Shown here piece by piece: positions 34,207 through 43,533 of a stretch of DNA of 64,000 bases. The stretch comes from PALSA-270 sp963770245 (lineage in GTDB: Bacteria > Acidobacteriota > Terriglobia > Terriglobales > Acidobacteriaceae), in assembly GCA_963770245.1 (NCBI GenBank), contig CAVYOX010000007.1:62001-126000 (forward strand). The letters run 5' to 3'. Below the pieces are notes generated by a model. The model worked only from the letters and a program-made list of their open reading frames with translations. It made no database searches and was not told the origin of the DNA. A program made the translations under genes and the position numbers. Within the stretch, counting starts at the first letter, position 1. Every line of letters starts with the position of its first letter.

Positions 34207-34464
34207 ATGCGGACTTCAAGCGACCTGCCTCCTCAAAATCGCGGCCTGACAGCCATCGCGGGGGCGATGTCTTTGATTGCCATTCTGCTGATCGTTCAGA
34301 TCTGGTTATTGAGCGCCACTCTCGAGTCCTTCCTGGGAGGAAATCACCATACTGCGCTGCCGGCGGCTATTTTCTCTGGGGTGATATTCTTGACCTGTCT
34401 GGGACTCTATGCGTTTGTCGATCGTGTTGATTCAGGGGTTCGCGGTTCTGGCAACGGTGTTTAA
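34207..34464 (+). CDS. Two-helix membrane protein of the nitrate reductase operon (DUF6755-like)
   Basis: The protein is 85 residues, starting four bases after the Rieske stop. Helices at about 15-36 (AIAGAMSLIAILLIVQIWLLSA) and 50-71 (LPAAIFSGVIFLTCLGLYAFV) with HH between them. I believe small proteins of this type accompany Rieske genes in several phyla (DUF6755), but this is from memory. It is a likely structural or heme-contacting subunit of the complex. Confidence 0.7.
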   Translation: MRTSSDLPPQNRGLTAIAGAMSLIAILLIVQIWLLSATLESFLGGNHHTALPAAIFSGVIFLTCLGLYAFVDRVDSGVRGSGNGV

Positions 34465-34689
34465 CTCATTCCTTTGGTACTACTTAGGGCTTCCCGTGTT
34501 CTGAAGTTCTCGCTGTGACATTAGTCTCATGTCCTCTCGCCGTTAGTGTTGAAAGTGCTTCACCGCACGAAGGCAAACTCGTCGTCATCCGCTGGGAATA
34601 CCAGATCGAGAACTTCTTCGGTATGGTGCGACTGGGATGTATCAAGCTCTTGCTGCGACATTTGTACGTAGGACTAGGCCGGTTCAAGT

Positions 34690-35250
34690 ATGCTGAAGCC
34701 CGTGACTACTCGAATCGCGGGGTTCCGGGGCGAGTTCCTGTGGGAACTCGAAATTGCAATACGGCAAAGCCTGGCGATGGCCGAGGCTATTCCACCGGAG
34801 AAATACGACTGGCGTCCGGATACAAAAGCGCGCACGGTCAGCGAGGTGTTTGTCCATGTTGCGACCGGCAACTTCATGTTGTTAGACGTGATTGGCGTAG
34901 GTGCTCCGATGGATCTCTACGCGCAAGTCCCAGCCGATGGTCAGGAACGGTTTTCTGGCCTGATCCGCAGGAATGACGAACTGGCGGCCAGCGTCCGGGA
35001 AAAGAATGCGGCCGTGGCCCTGTTGAAGCGATCACTGCAGGCCGTGAACCAATCTTTCAACCAAGCCAGCGACTCCGAACTCGACCGGCACCTGCATTTC
35101 TTTGGCGAAGAGACAACGGTGCGACGAGTCTACTTACGCCTGCTGGCGCACGCTCACGAACACATGGGTCAGATGATCGCGTACTTGAGGTTCAATGGTA
35201 TCGCGCCCCCGTGGCCGGATTGGAGACCAGATCGACGCACGCCAAGTTGA
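34690..35250 (+). CDS. DinB-family protein
   Basis: The protein is 186 residues with a four-helix DinB/YfiT-like bundle and the metal-type His set: SEVFVHVATGNFML, and LLAHAHEHMGQMIAYLRFNGI near the end. The family includes thiol transferases (mycothiol/bacillithiol S-transferase-like) and damage-inducible proteins; substrate unknown. A weak TGAC-N4-GTCT sequence lies about 165 nt upstream. The region 34465-34689 holds no other gene. Confidence 0.88.
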   Translation: MLKPVTTRIAGFRGEFLWELEIAIRQSLAMAEAIPPEKYDWRPDTKARTVSEVFVHVATGNFMLLDVIGVGAPMDLYAQVPADGQERFSGLIRRNDELAASVREKNAAVALLKRSLQAVNQSFNQASDSELDRHLHFFGEETTVRRVYLRLLAHAHEHMGQMIAYLRFNGIAPPWPDWRPDRRTPS

Positions 35251-35368
35251 GCTGCGACAGCCGTATGTTTGATGTTGGCTCTATTCTCTAAGCACAGTTG
35301 TAGAAAGCGAGCCAAGCCTGCCGTCGATACCATTTATGAGGCCGGTTCTAATCAAGGAGAACGTCAGC

Positions 35369-36757
35369 CTAAAGCTTGTTCAATCCATCCAGCGCGGCGA
35401 CCTTGTAGGCTTCCGCCAGGGTGGGATAGTTGAATACCGCATCGCGAAAATACTCGATGCCCGCTCCCAGGGTGAGGACGACCTGGCCAATGTGGATAAT
35501 TTCCGCCGCCCGATCGCCAATTGCATGTACGCCCAGCAGCTTGAGGGAATCAGGATCGAAGACAAGCTTCAGAAAGCCCTGCTCATCTCCCAGCATCTGC
35601 CCCTTGGCTAGTTCCGCATAGCGGGCCAACCCCACTTCATAGTTGATGTTCTCTCGCGTCAGCTGTTCTTCGGTCTGCCCTACCATGGAGATTTCCGGAA
35701 TGGTGTAAATCCCATATGGAATGAGGTTGGGAGGCATTCTGCCGGGCTTGCCGAACATGTGGCAACTGGCGAGACGGCCTTGTTCCATGGAAGTACTGGC
35801 CAGGGCGGGGAATCCGATCACGTCTCCGGCCGCATAGATATGCGGAACAGTGGTCTGAAAATGTTCATTGACGGACAGCTTGCCCCGCCCATCCGCCTTC
35901 AATCCCGCCGATTCCAGATTCAGCAGATCGCTGTTGGCTTGACGGCCGATGGTGTAAAGCAGCCCCTGGCCGTGAATGTTTTTTCCGCTGGCCAGCTTGG
36001 CAAAGACCCGGTCGCGCTCTTGATCGAATCCGACCGAAACGACCTTTTCCCCGAGCCGAAACACAGCTCCCAGCTGTCGCAGTTGGAAGCACAGGCTTTC
36101 GACGATTTCCCGATCCACAAAATCCAGCAGAACGGGAAGCTGATTGACCAGGGTGACCTTCACCCCCAAGGCCGCGAACATGGAGGCGTATTCCAGACCG
36201 ATAATGCCAGCGCCCACGATGATCAGATCTCTGGGGATTTCTTCGAGACCATGAACCTGATCAGCGTCAAAGATTCGCTGGCCGTCGATCGGGATGTCAG
36301 CGTGGTGCGCGGGCCGGGTCCCGCAGGCGAGCAGTATATGGTGACCGCGAACCAACTGCGAACCGTCCTCGCTTTTGACTTCAACAGTATTGGCGTCGAG
36401 TAGTCTGGCGTCCCCCTCGAGAGTGGTTACATAGTTCCGGCGCAGCTGTGACTTGATCACTTCAATCTCACGCGCCATGACCGCTTGTGCGCGGAAACTC
36501 AGATCGCACATCGAGATGCGGTCTTTCACCACATAGCCACGGCCATAAAAGGTCCGTTGCCGAAAGCCACTCAGGTATAGGACGGCTTCCCGCAAGGTTT
36601 TGCTCGGGATGGTCCCGGTGTGAACGCAGACGCCGCCGATCGTGGTCTTCCGGTCGATGATGGCCACTTTCTTGCGCATCTTGGCGGCGCAGATGGCGCC
36701 TTTCTGGCCCGCCGGGCCGCTTCCGATCACGACCAAATCGTATTCGTTGGCTTCCAT
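35369..36757 (-). CDS. sthA: Soluble pyridine nucleotide transhydrogenase
   Basis: The protein is 462 residues from MEANEYDLVVIG (466 in E. coli). It is an FAD flavoprotein of the disulfide-reductase fold that exchanges hydride between NADPH and NAD+. FAD motif VIGSGPAGQKGAICAAKM, NAD motif IVGAGIIGLEYASMFAALG and C-terminal FAD contact IYAAGDVIGFPALASTSMEQGR. At the redox position it reads GGVCVHTGTIPSKTLR: only one Cys of the CxxxxC pair, as in genuine SthA, which separates it from lipoamide dehydrogenase. It is transcribed away from ppk1. Confidence 0.93.
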   Translation of the reverse strand: MEANEYDLVVIGSGPAGQKGAICAAKMRKKVAIIDRKTTIGGVCVHTGTIPSKTLREAVLYLSGFRQRTFYGRGYVVKDRISMCDLSFRAQAVMAREIEVIKSQLRRNYVTTLEGDARLLDANTVEVKSEDGSQLVRGHHILLACGTRPAHHADIPIDGQRIFDADQVHGLEEIPRDLIIVGAGIIGLEYASMFAALGVKVTLVNQLPVLLDFVDREIVESLCFQLRQLGAVFRLGEKVVSVGFDQERDRVFAKLASGKNIHGQGLLYTIGRQANSDLLNLESAGLKADGRGKLSVNEHFQTTVPHIYAAGDVIGFPALASTSMEQGRLASCHMFGKPGRMPPNLIPYGIYTIPEISMVGQTEEQLTRENINYEVGLARYAELAKGQMLGDEQGFLKLVFDPDSLKLLGVHAIGDRAAEIIHIGQVVLTLGAGIEYFRDAVFNYPTLAEAYKVAALDGLNKL

Positions 36758-36889
36758 GGTCCCCGATTCCACACTTCACGATTCGCGACCCGCCGGATCA
36801 GTTCACCGGCAGATTGAGCCCTTGCTCCGTTCCGCGAGAGTGTGAAGCTAACACCGCTTCATCTGAAACAAAAGCGAAATACGGCACAG

Positions 36890-36907
36890 TAACAATCCAT
36901 TAACAAT
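36890..36907 (+). promoter_or_regulatory. Pho-box-like direct repeat upstream of ppk1
   Basis: TAACAAT-CCAT-TAACAAT: two identical heptamers with an 11-bp period, the geometry bound by PhoB/PhoP-type regulators (7-bp element plus 4-bp spacer). The second repeat ends 32 bp before the preferred ppk1 start. It fits control of polyphosphate kinase by phosphate supply but is unproven; it could equally serve sthA. Confidence 0.5.
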
Positions 36908-36923
36908 ACCGCGCTACCATGCC

Positions 36924-36939
36924 GGGGGAGATCTCCCCC
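36924..36939 (+). promoter_or_regulatory. Perfect 16-bp palindrome covering the ppk1 ribosome site
   Basis: GGGGGAGATCTCCCCC lies directly before ATG 36940 and its left arm contains the Shine-Dalgarno GGGGGAG. In mRNA the palindrome could mask the ribosome site within a duplex between transcripts or a tight hairpin; in DNA it could be an operator. Confidence 0.5.
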
Positions 36940-39093
36940 ATGGGCCGCCCCAGCCTTGACGATCCGCGCTACTACATCAATCGCCACGAATCCTGGCTGG
37001 CATTCAACCGCCGGGTTCTCGAAGAAGCGTTGGATGAGAGCAACCCCCTACTCGAAAGAGTCAAGTTTTTGGCCATCACGGCCAGCAACCTGGACGAATT
37101 CGTCGAGGTGCGGGTCGCCGGCCTTCTCCAGCAGGTCGAACATGGGAATCCGCGCACCGGCCCGGACGGGCTGTCGCCAGAAGAGCAAGTCCAACGCCTA
37201 ACCAGAGAACTGCACTCCTTTGTGGACGCTCAGTACGCCTGTTGGAACCAACAACTTCTTCCCGCCCTGCGCAGCGAGGGCATACGAATCTTGTCGGTAA
37301 CCCATCTCGACCGCGCCAGCCGTGACGCCATGGACCTGTTCTTTACCCGCCAAGTGGACCCGATTCTGACCCCGGTGACGATCGATCCCTCCCATCCGTT
37401 TCCTCACGTCCTCAACAAGGCGCTATGCGTTGCGTTCCATTTGCGCCGCCCCGCGAAGCCGGGAGCGACCTACCTGGGAGTGATAACCGTGCCCCGAAAG
37501 TTGGCGCGTTTGGTGCCCGTTCCGGGCAAGAACGGGAGCATGGACTACATATTCCTGCACGACCTGATCGAAACCCACACTCGCAACCTCTATAAAGGCT
37601 ACAAAGTCATTTCCTCTGCCGCGTTTCGTGCCACTCGCAACAGCAACCTTTATCTGCATGAGGAAGAGTCCCGCAATCTGCTCGAACTTGTGGACAGCCA
37701 ACTGCACAGCCGCCGCAAAGGCGACGTGGTGAGACTGGAAATCGAGGCCACCGCGCCGGCGGAAATCGTTGATCCGTTGACCCGACAATTCGCGCTCCTG
37801 CCCAGCCAAGTGTTCAAGACCAATGGACCGGTAAATCTCTCCCGCCTGTTCTCCCTGGCCGAACAGACTCCGCGTGCTGACCTGAAGTTCCCGCCCTTTA
37901 CTTCCAAAAGCCTGAGCTTCGCGCCTAAGGTGTCGAATCTGTTCGAAATGATTCGCCGACAGGACATTCTGCTTCATCATCCTTACGATTCCTACGAGCC
38001 GGTTGTTTCTTTCATCCAGGCCGCGGCCCGCGATCCGCAGGTACTGTCGATCCGGCAGACGCTTTACCGGACGAACGAAAATTCTCCCATTGTGCAAGCC
38101 CTCATGGAGGCAGCCCAGACCAAGGAAGTGACGGTTGTGGTCGAGCTCAAGGCACGCTTTGACGAGGCCTCGAACATTCGCTGGGCACGGTCCTTGGAAG
38201 AAGCGGGAGTCCAGGTTTTTCACGGCCTGGTGGGTTTGAAGACCCATTGCAAACTGGCTTTGCTGGCCCGTCAGGACGCTGACGGAGAGATACGGCAATA
38301 CGCTCATTTGGGGACGGGCAACTACAATCCGTCGACCGCGCACTTCTATTCCGATTTGAGCCTGCTAACCTGCGACCGGGAAGTCACCGCCGCCGTGCAC
38401 GCGGTATTCAACTTCCTCACCGCCCGCTCGGAACAATCGAACTACAAACCTCTATTCGTCTCGCCCATCGATTTGGCGAAGAACTGCATCGCGCTGATCG
38501 ATCGGGAAGCAAGCCACGCCCGGCGCAAGCGGCCCGCGCGCATCATCGCCAAGGTGAACGCGCTGCTCGATCAGCCGGTGATTGAGGCGCTGTACCGGGC
38601 CTCGCGCGCCGGCGTTGAGATCGATCTCATCGTACGCGGTGCCTGCGCTTTGCGTCCCAGCGTGAAGGGTGTCAGCCAAAGAATCCGCGTGCGCAGCATT
38701 GTGGGAAGGTTTCTGGAGCACAGCAGGATTTTTTACTTTGCAAATGGCGGGGAGCCTGACCTGTACTTGGGCAGCGCGGACTGGATGCCGCGCAACCTCT
38801 ATGAGAGGGTTGAGGTGAATTTTCCCGTCAAAGACGGCTCTCTTCGCAATCGAATCTTTGACGAAATCCTCGAGAACTATCTTAGAGACAACGACAAGAC
38901 TCGGATTCTGCGTGCGAATGGGACCTACGGTCGCGCTCACCCGGCCAGTAGTTCCAGACTCAGCCGCAACGGTCACCACTTCAGCGCGCAGGCGTTTTTC
39001 ATCCATCTGGCGGACGGCAAGAGCGAAATGGGATCAGCCGATGCTTCGAGGCATCAACGTGTGCCAGGTGACCCGTTAGCCGAAAGCGCGTGA
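36940..39093 (+). CDS. ppk1: Polyphosphate kinase 1
   Basis: The protein is 717 residues from MGRPSLDDPRYYIN at 36940; an ATG 21 bases upstream lacks a ribosome site. It catalyses reversible polymerisation of ATP gamma-phosphate into polyphosphate. Family order is complete: N-domain (YYINRHESWLAFNRRVLEEA), head domain, then catalytic C1 and C2 domains with IRQTLYRTNENSPIVQAL, the phospho-His motif LKTHCKLALL (His near 435), the second His EHSRIF (near 594) and LGSADWMPRNLYERVEV. The roughly 35-residue Ser/His-rich tail is not conserved. A Pho-box-like repeat precedes it. Confidence 0.96.
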   Translation: MGRPSLDDPRYYINRHESWLAFNRRVLEEALDESNPLLERVKFLAITASNLDEFVEVRVAGLLQQVEHGNPRTGPDGLSPEEQVQRLTRELHSFVDAQYACWNQQLLPALRSEGIRILSVTHLDRASRDAMDLFFTRQVDPILTPVTIDPSHPFPHVLNKALCVAFHLRRPAKPGATYLGVITVPRKLARLVPVPGKNGSMDYIFLHDLIETHTRNLYKGYKVISSAAFRATRNSNLYLHEEESRNLLELVDSQLHSRRKGDVVRLEIEATAPAEIVDPLTRQFALLPSQVFKTNGPVNLSRLFSLAEQTPRADLKFPPFTSKSLSFAPKVSNLFEMIRRQDILLHHPYDSYEPVVSFIQAAARDPQVLSIRQTLYRTNENSPIVQALMEAAQTKEVTVVVELKARFDEASNIRWARSLEEAGVQVFHGLVGLKTHCKLALLARQDADGEIRQYAHLGTGNYNPSTAHFYSDLSLLTCDREVTAAVHAVFNFLTARSEQSNYKPLFVSPIDLAKNCIALIDREASHARRKRPARIIAKVNALLDQPVIEALYRASRAGVEIDLIVRGACALRPSVKGVSQRIRVRSIVGRFLEHSRIFYFANGGEPDLYLGSADWMPRNLYERVEVNFPVKDGSLRNRIFDEILENYLRDNDKTRILRANGTYGRAHPASSSRLSRNGHHFSAQAFFIHLADGKSEMGSADASRHQRVPGDPLAESA

Positions 39094-39142
39094 AAGTCTC
39101 TTCCCCGCGAACGCCGTCTAAGGGCACACGTCGGTGAAGAGA

Positions 39143-39310
39143 TTATGCGGCGGTTGAAGCCGCTGCCCGGTCCTCTTCTTCCCGCATCTTCTTCTGCAGG
39201 CGAAGTCGAAGCTGTTGCAACTGCAGGTCCTCGGTTCGGCGTTCGTAAAGAATCGATGCGGTTTTCAACTCGTGCGGAGTCCACTTCGTACTCTGGCTGA
39301 TTGAATCCAT
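39143..39310 (-). CDS. Small coiled-coil protein, 55 residues
   Basis: A short gene supported by GGGGGG five bases before the ATG. The product MDSISQSTKWTPHELKTASI is followed by a strongly helical, heptad-like Gln/Leu/Arg stretch (LQLQQLRLRLQKKMREEEDR) and an Ala-rich end. Composition and ribosome site argue for a real protein; no family is known to me. It is convergent with ppk1, 49 nt from its stop codon. Confidence 0.55.
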   Translation of the reverse strand: MDSISQSTKWTPHELKTASILYERRTEDLQLQQLRLRLQKKMREEEDRAAASTAA

Positions 39311-39887
39311 GAAAGCCCCCCGACATGCCTGGAGAAATGACCGAACAGTATACCGGCCAGATCTGGTTTAGACAATTCCACGTTTTCCACTTTTTCAACT
39401 AAGGAGTCCTGAGTCCCCAAGCGCAGCACCATGTTTAGCGACGTGCCGCTCTGGCCGCGACCGCGCAACGGAGAGAACGCTTTTCCAAATTTGCCGGCAC
39501 CTCGACTGGAGTCCCGGACCGGCTGCTGCTGGTAGTCGGGGTTTCCGAGAGGATCTCTTTTGTCCGGATGCGCGTGCGATCTGTCCGAATGCGCGTGCGG
39601 CTGTGATGGTTTCCCGCGCGCAGACTGTACTTCCTGGTATGTACTTCCTGACATCTTGACCTTCTGTTGTTTCGACTCTACATTCGGCCTACCTTCCAGT
39701 GTGGTGGCCAGAGAGTGCGACGACCCAAGGGTCGTCAGTTCCGCGAGGCTGTCGCGTTCACGTCGCTCGTGAAACAGTTCCCCGCGCAGACCGGCTCGAA
39801 CATTGGGAAAAAACCTCCCCTTTCTCCCATTAAGACATTCCCGTTTAGGCCGGCGTGTGTCAGAAACCTTGCATGGAGGAGTGTGTC
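39311..39887. other. Repeat-bearing upstream region of the cytochrome cluster
   Basis: A minus-strand frame (39265-39654) is open for 129 codons but His/Ser/Arg-rich and doubtful. Direct repeats are present: a 21-nt period around TGTCCGAATGCGCGTGCGG (39561 and 39582), and TGTACTTCCTG at 39626-39636 and 39640-39650 (period 14). The latter pair could be a regulator site upstream of the exported protein at 39888. Confidence 0.4.
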
Positions 39888-41201
39888 ATGAAACGCTGCC
39901 ATCTATTTGAAGCTCTGTGCCTCATCGGCCTTTTGATTGCCCCTGGACTCGTGCTCGCTCAAAACCCTAACTGTACGATCGTCGTGCCCGATGCCCCGCT
40001 TACCGCGCAGGGGCTGGCGACACCGTACGTCTTGCTCCCGACCGACTCAAATCCCGCGGACGGGAGTTTCGAATGTCACGAAACAAACTCGGTCTCGTCA
40101 GCCTTTGTTCAGGCGGCGATCTTCGATCCGGCCACCGGCCAGGTTTCAATCTACAACCCATTGGTGATTGACCAGGGCTCGGTGCCGGTGGCCGCCCCTG
40201 TTGTCCCCAAGCTTCCCGAACACGCCATCGTGGCGCTCTGGTTTGGATATAACGGCAACGTGCTGATTCAGGGAGGAAGCGCCGCCGCCTTGAAGGCCAG
40301 CAATTGCGTCAACGGGCTCCCCGGCAACAATTTCGGACAGTACTCGTATTGCAACGCTCCGGCTTTTTTCAGAGCCGCGAACCGGGCCATTCGCGAAGGC
40401 AGACTGCGAGTTCCACGGTTGGGTTTTGCCAGCGATCGCCAGATCTGCCCCACGGTGCGGGACTTCTTCGTGGTCGATCAGGACCAGAGCGACAACCTGC
40501 CCGTCACCTATCTGATTAGCTCGGGCGGTCTGCTGGCGCAGAACACCCAGGCCAATCAGGCCGCCATGGTGGGGGCCACGATACTCGGGAACCCCAGCGA
40601 CAATGGGCTTCTCGACCGATTCTTGGATCCGGCCATCGGGTGCACACCCTGGAAGGTGGATGATTTGGCAGATCCCGGCCAAAAGCTTCCGGGCCTGGCG
40701 CTGAACGAACTGCAGGCGCGAGCCTATCAGAGAGCTGCGGTTGGGCTCATCCCCGCCGGCGATCCCATGGTCCTCGATGCTAGCGGTGCGACGGATCTGG
40801 CCAAAGTGAACGCGTATCGACGGGGCGTCGATCAACCCGATGCCCGATTTCTTGGGGAAGCCGACACCGCGCGCTACTGCCGGAACATGCTGAGAATAGC
40901 CCCTTCCCGGCTCCTGCTGAATCAGGCTGCGCTCACCGCGGGCCCCTCCCCGGTGCCTTCGGCCTCCAATCTGTTCACCTTCGTAACCCAGCGCTTTATG
41001 GCCAGCTACAACATTCTGGGTTGCAGCGATCTGGTGCACATACCTGACCCGGTCTCGGTCAACGTGGATATGACTGGCGTCGCCGTGAGCGCGACGATCG
41101 ACCTGCCGGCCTACGACCGATGCAAACGACAACTGGCACCCTACGATCGCCAGGATCAGGACGCCGACGACGCCGCCGTGAAAGCGGCGACCACCAACTA
41201 A
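39888..41201 (+). CDS. Exported Cys-rich protein of the cytochrome cluster, unknown family
   Basis: The protein is 437 residues; GGAGGAG precedes the ATG. Signal peptide MKRCHLFEALCLIGLLIAPG with cleavage near LVLAQ. The mature chain carries about ten Cys spaced along it (NPNCTIVV, FECHE, SNCVNG, YSYCN, RQICPT, IGCTPW, RYCRN, LGCSD, RCKRQ), suggesting disulfides, and no CxxCH. I do not recognise the fold. It ends 45 nt before a strong terminator, so it is a separate transcript from the cytochrome operon, although it lies at its head on the same strand. Confidence 0.75.
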   Translation: MKRCHLFEALCLIGLLIAPGLVLAQNPNCTIVVPDAPLTAQGLATPYVLLPTDSNPADGSFECHETNSVSSAFVQAAIFDPATGQVSIYNPLVIDQGSVPVAAPVVPKLPEHAIVALWFGYNGNVLIQGGSAAALKASNCVNGLPGNNFGQYSYCNAPAFFRAANRAIREGRLRVPRLGFASDRQICPTVRDFFVVDQDQSDNLPVTYLISSGGLLAQNTQANQAAMVGATILGNPSDNGLLDRFLDPAIGCTPWKVDDLADPGQKLPGLALNELQARAYQRAAVGLIPAGDPMVLDASGATDLAKVNAYRRGVDQPDARFLGEADTARYCRNMLRIAPSRLLLNQAALTAGPSPVPSASNLFTFVTQRFMASYNILGCSDLVHIPDPVSVNVDMTGVAVSATIDLPAYDRCKRQLAPYDRQDQDADDAAVKAATTN

Positions 41202-41246
41202 TGCGGCGTAGCCGCCGTGAGCTACGGTGGTAAAGCTGCGGCATTC

Positions 41247-41274
41247 TCAGGGGACGGAGACGTCCCCTGATTTT
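41247..41274 (+). terminator. Rho-independent terminator
   Basis: A perfect 10-bp stem (TCAGGGGACG at 41247-41256, CGTCCCCTGA at 41261-41270) with a GAGA loop, followed by TTTT. It closes the transcript of the exported Cys-rich protein and insulates the cytochrome genes. Confidence 0.8.
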
Positions 41275-41312
41275 GCCCGGACTCTCATTTTGTCGCACGA
41301 AGGGCCGAGCTG

Positions 41313-43334
41313 TTGCGAACCTCAGCCATCCGCGGTGGCCGCGATGCCACCATCACAGTTCTCGACATCTGCGTGACGCCTGAAACCGTCACCCACGCAA
41401 GAAGGAATCTTCTGGGGTGGATCGTGATGTGTGTTTTGTGGATGGCGCTTCCTCTCTCCGCCCAGATTTCTCCGGGCGCGCTGTCGCGCGCCCATCGATC
41501 CCTCAGTGGCATGACCGACTGCGCTGCCTGCCACGAGATTTCCACCGGGAAACCGGCATTCAAGTGCCTGCAGTGCCACGCGGAAATTGCTTCGCGCATC
41601 AGTGCCCGAAAAGGGTTGCACGCTTCGTTCAACATCACTCCGGGCGCAAGCCTGAAGTGCGCGACTTGCCACTCCGAGCATAACGGCGAAGGCTTCGGCT
41701 TGATTCAGTGGGACATCAAGTCCTTCGATCACCGGAAAACCGGATACGCTCTCGAAGGCAAGCATGCCGGCTTGTCCTGTACGCAGTGTCACCGTGCGGA
41801 ACATATTGGCCAGAACGAGCGCGCCACCATCAAGGTCGAAAATCTCAGCCAGACATTTCTGGGAGTTTCCCCGAGTTGCACCACCTGCCATCAAGACCAA
41901 CACAAGGGGCAGCTTGGTTCCAACTGTTTGCAATGTCACAACGACAACAATTGGAAAACCATCCGCATCGGGCGGTTCGACCACTCCAAAACCCGCTATC
42001 CCCTCACCGGTCTGCATAGCGAAGTCGCTTGCCAGCAGTGCCATCTTCCGGGGAAGGACAAACAGCCGCGCTACACCGGACTCGCCTTTGGCGGCTGCGC
42101 GGATTGCCACTCTGATCCTCATCGCGGAGGATTCGAAGCGACCTGCCAGTCTTGCCACAGCACGGCGGGATGGAAGAAGGTGTCCGCGGCAGAGTTGGGG
42201 CAAGACTTTGACCACTCGAGAACCAAGTTCCGCCTTCTCGGTCGGCACGCTGCCGTGGACTGCATGCAGTGCCACCTGGGAGGAGACTTCAACAAGCCGC
42301 TGGCCTTTCAGAAATGCATGGATTGTCACCGGCCTGATCCGCATGGTAGACAGTTCGCCAAGCGCATCGATGGGGGCGAGTGCGCATCTTGTCACACCGT
42401 CGAAGGCTTCAAGCCGGCCAGATTCGGGCTGCGGGAACACGCGGCGACCGCGTATCCGCTCGAGGGCAAGCATGCCGCGGTGCCCTGTTCCCAGTGCCAC
42501 ATTCCCAAGGGCACCGACACCTTGTTCAAGCTGAAGTTCGAGCGCTGTACCGATTGTCATCGCGACCCGCATGCCGGGCAATTTGGGGGCGCCCCGCACT
42601 TCAATCGCTGCGAGGATTGCCACACCTTGCAAAGACTGATGCCGTCGACCTTCAGCTTGGCCCGGCACAGTCAAACGCGCTTTCCGCTTACCGGAAGCCA
42701 TGTGGCAGTTGCCTGCGGCGACTGCCATACTTTGGCCGCTGATTTCAAGCCGAAGCCTACGGCGGCCTATCACTGGCAGAACCTTGCTTGTACCACCTGC
42801 CATGCTGATCCGCACCGAGGGCAACTGAACTCCCTCATGCGGCCGGAGGGAGAGCATAGAACTCCGCTCAGTTGCGAGTCTTGCCATTCCACTGAATCAT
42901 GGAAGGACTTCTCGCGCTTCGACCACTCCCGGACATCCTTCCCGCTCGTCGGTGCTCACCGGACCACTCTGTGCAGCGGTTGCCATCGCTCCCCGAATCC
43001 CAAAGCCGGCTTGACGAACGCGGATTTCAAGGCCGCGCCCACGAGATGCGAGGCCTGCCACGCGGACGTCCATGCACTGCAATTTGCGAAGGCCGGAGTC
43101 ACACCGTGTGCGGAGTGTCACGACAGCGCGAAGTGGAAACCGTCGCTGTTCGACCACGACACGCGTACTTCTTTTGCTCTCGAAGGCGCGCATCGCAACG
43201 TGGGTTGCGAGAAGTGCCACAAACTGACGCGAACGGTCGGCCGGAAAACTGTCCTTTTCTACCGGCCCACGCCGACCGAGTGCTCTGCTTGCCACGGCGC
43301 TAAGGTACCGAAGTCGGGTGTGGCATTGGACTAA
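41313..43334 (+). CDS. 23-heme c-type cytochrome
   Basis: The protein is 673 residues (TTG start; GTG 41373 or ATG 41427 are alternatives). A signal peptide (LLGWIVMCVLWMALPLSA) precedes 23 CxxCH heme-binding motifs, from CAACH near residue 72 to CSACH near the end, about one heme per 27 residues. Between them recurs a module FDHxxTxFPLxGxHxxVxCxxCH (for example FDHSKTRYPLTGLHSEVACQQCH), interleaved with CxxCHxDPHxGQF modules. These extra His are probably axial ligands. The chain probably forms a long molecular wire in the periplasm or through the outer-membrane barrel encoded downstream. Confidence 0.93.
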   Translation: MRTSAIRGGRDATITVLDICVTPETVTHARRNLLGWIVMCVLWMALPLSAQISPGALSRAHRSLSGMTDCAACHEISTGKPAFKCLQCHAEIASRISARKGLHASFNITPGASLKCATCHSEHNGEGFGLIQWDIKSFDHRKTGYALEGKHAGLSCTQCHRAEHIGQNERATIKVENLSQTFLGVSPSCTTCHQDQHKGQLGSNCLQCHNDNNWKTIRIGRFDHSKTRYPLTGLHSEVACQQCHLPGKDKQPRYTGLAFGGCADCHSDPHRGGFEATCQSCHSTAGWKKVSAAELGQDFDHSRTKFRLLGRHAAVDCMQCHLGGDFNKPLAFQKCMDCHRPDPHGRQFAKRIDGGECASCHTVEGFKPARFGLREHAATAYPLEGKHAAVPCSQCHIPKGTDTLFKLKFERCTDCHRDPHAGQFGGAPHFNRCEDCHTLQRLMPSTFSLARHSQTRFPLTGSHVAVACGDCHTLAADFKPKPTAAYHWQNLACTTCHADPHRGQLNSLMRPEGEHRTPLSCESCHSTESWKDFSRFDHSRTSFPLVGAHRTTLCSGCHRSPNPKAGLTNADFKAAPTRCEACHADVHALQFAKAGVTPCAECHDSAKWKPSLFDHDTRTSFALEGAHRNVGCEKCHKLTRTVGRKTVLFYRPTPTECSACHGAKVPKSGVALD

Positions 43335-43533
43335 AGACGCTGTACGCACGGACTGTACTAAGAACATATGTACAGGAAATGTGCGAGCGGAGACCATGAG
43401 AGGCGCCGATTAGAGTTTGGAACCGGCACAATCTGCCGCGACACAGAGAGCGCTCGGAATGATCCTGCCACGGTTCCAGGGCGCCAGGTTGCCGAGGACC
43501 AAGGAACGGCGCATTCCATGAAGGAGACGGGTC

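Noticed and set aside
34516..34527. TGAC-N4-GTCT resembling the ytfE operator, before the DinB gene
   Set aside because: One half-site is imperfect, and there is no promoter at a fitting distance and no functional link to nitrate genes.
39265..39654. 129-codon minus-strand frame over tandem repeats
   Set aside because: The His/Ser/Arg-rich content reflects the underlying GTCCG and GTGCG repeats, and it overlaps the better-supported 55-residue gene.
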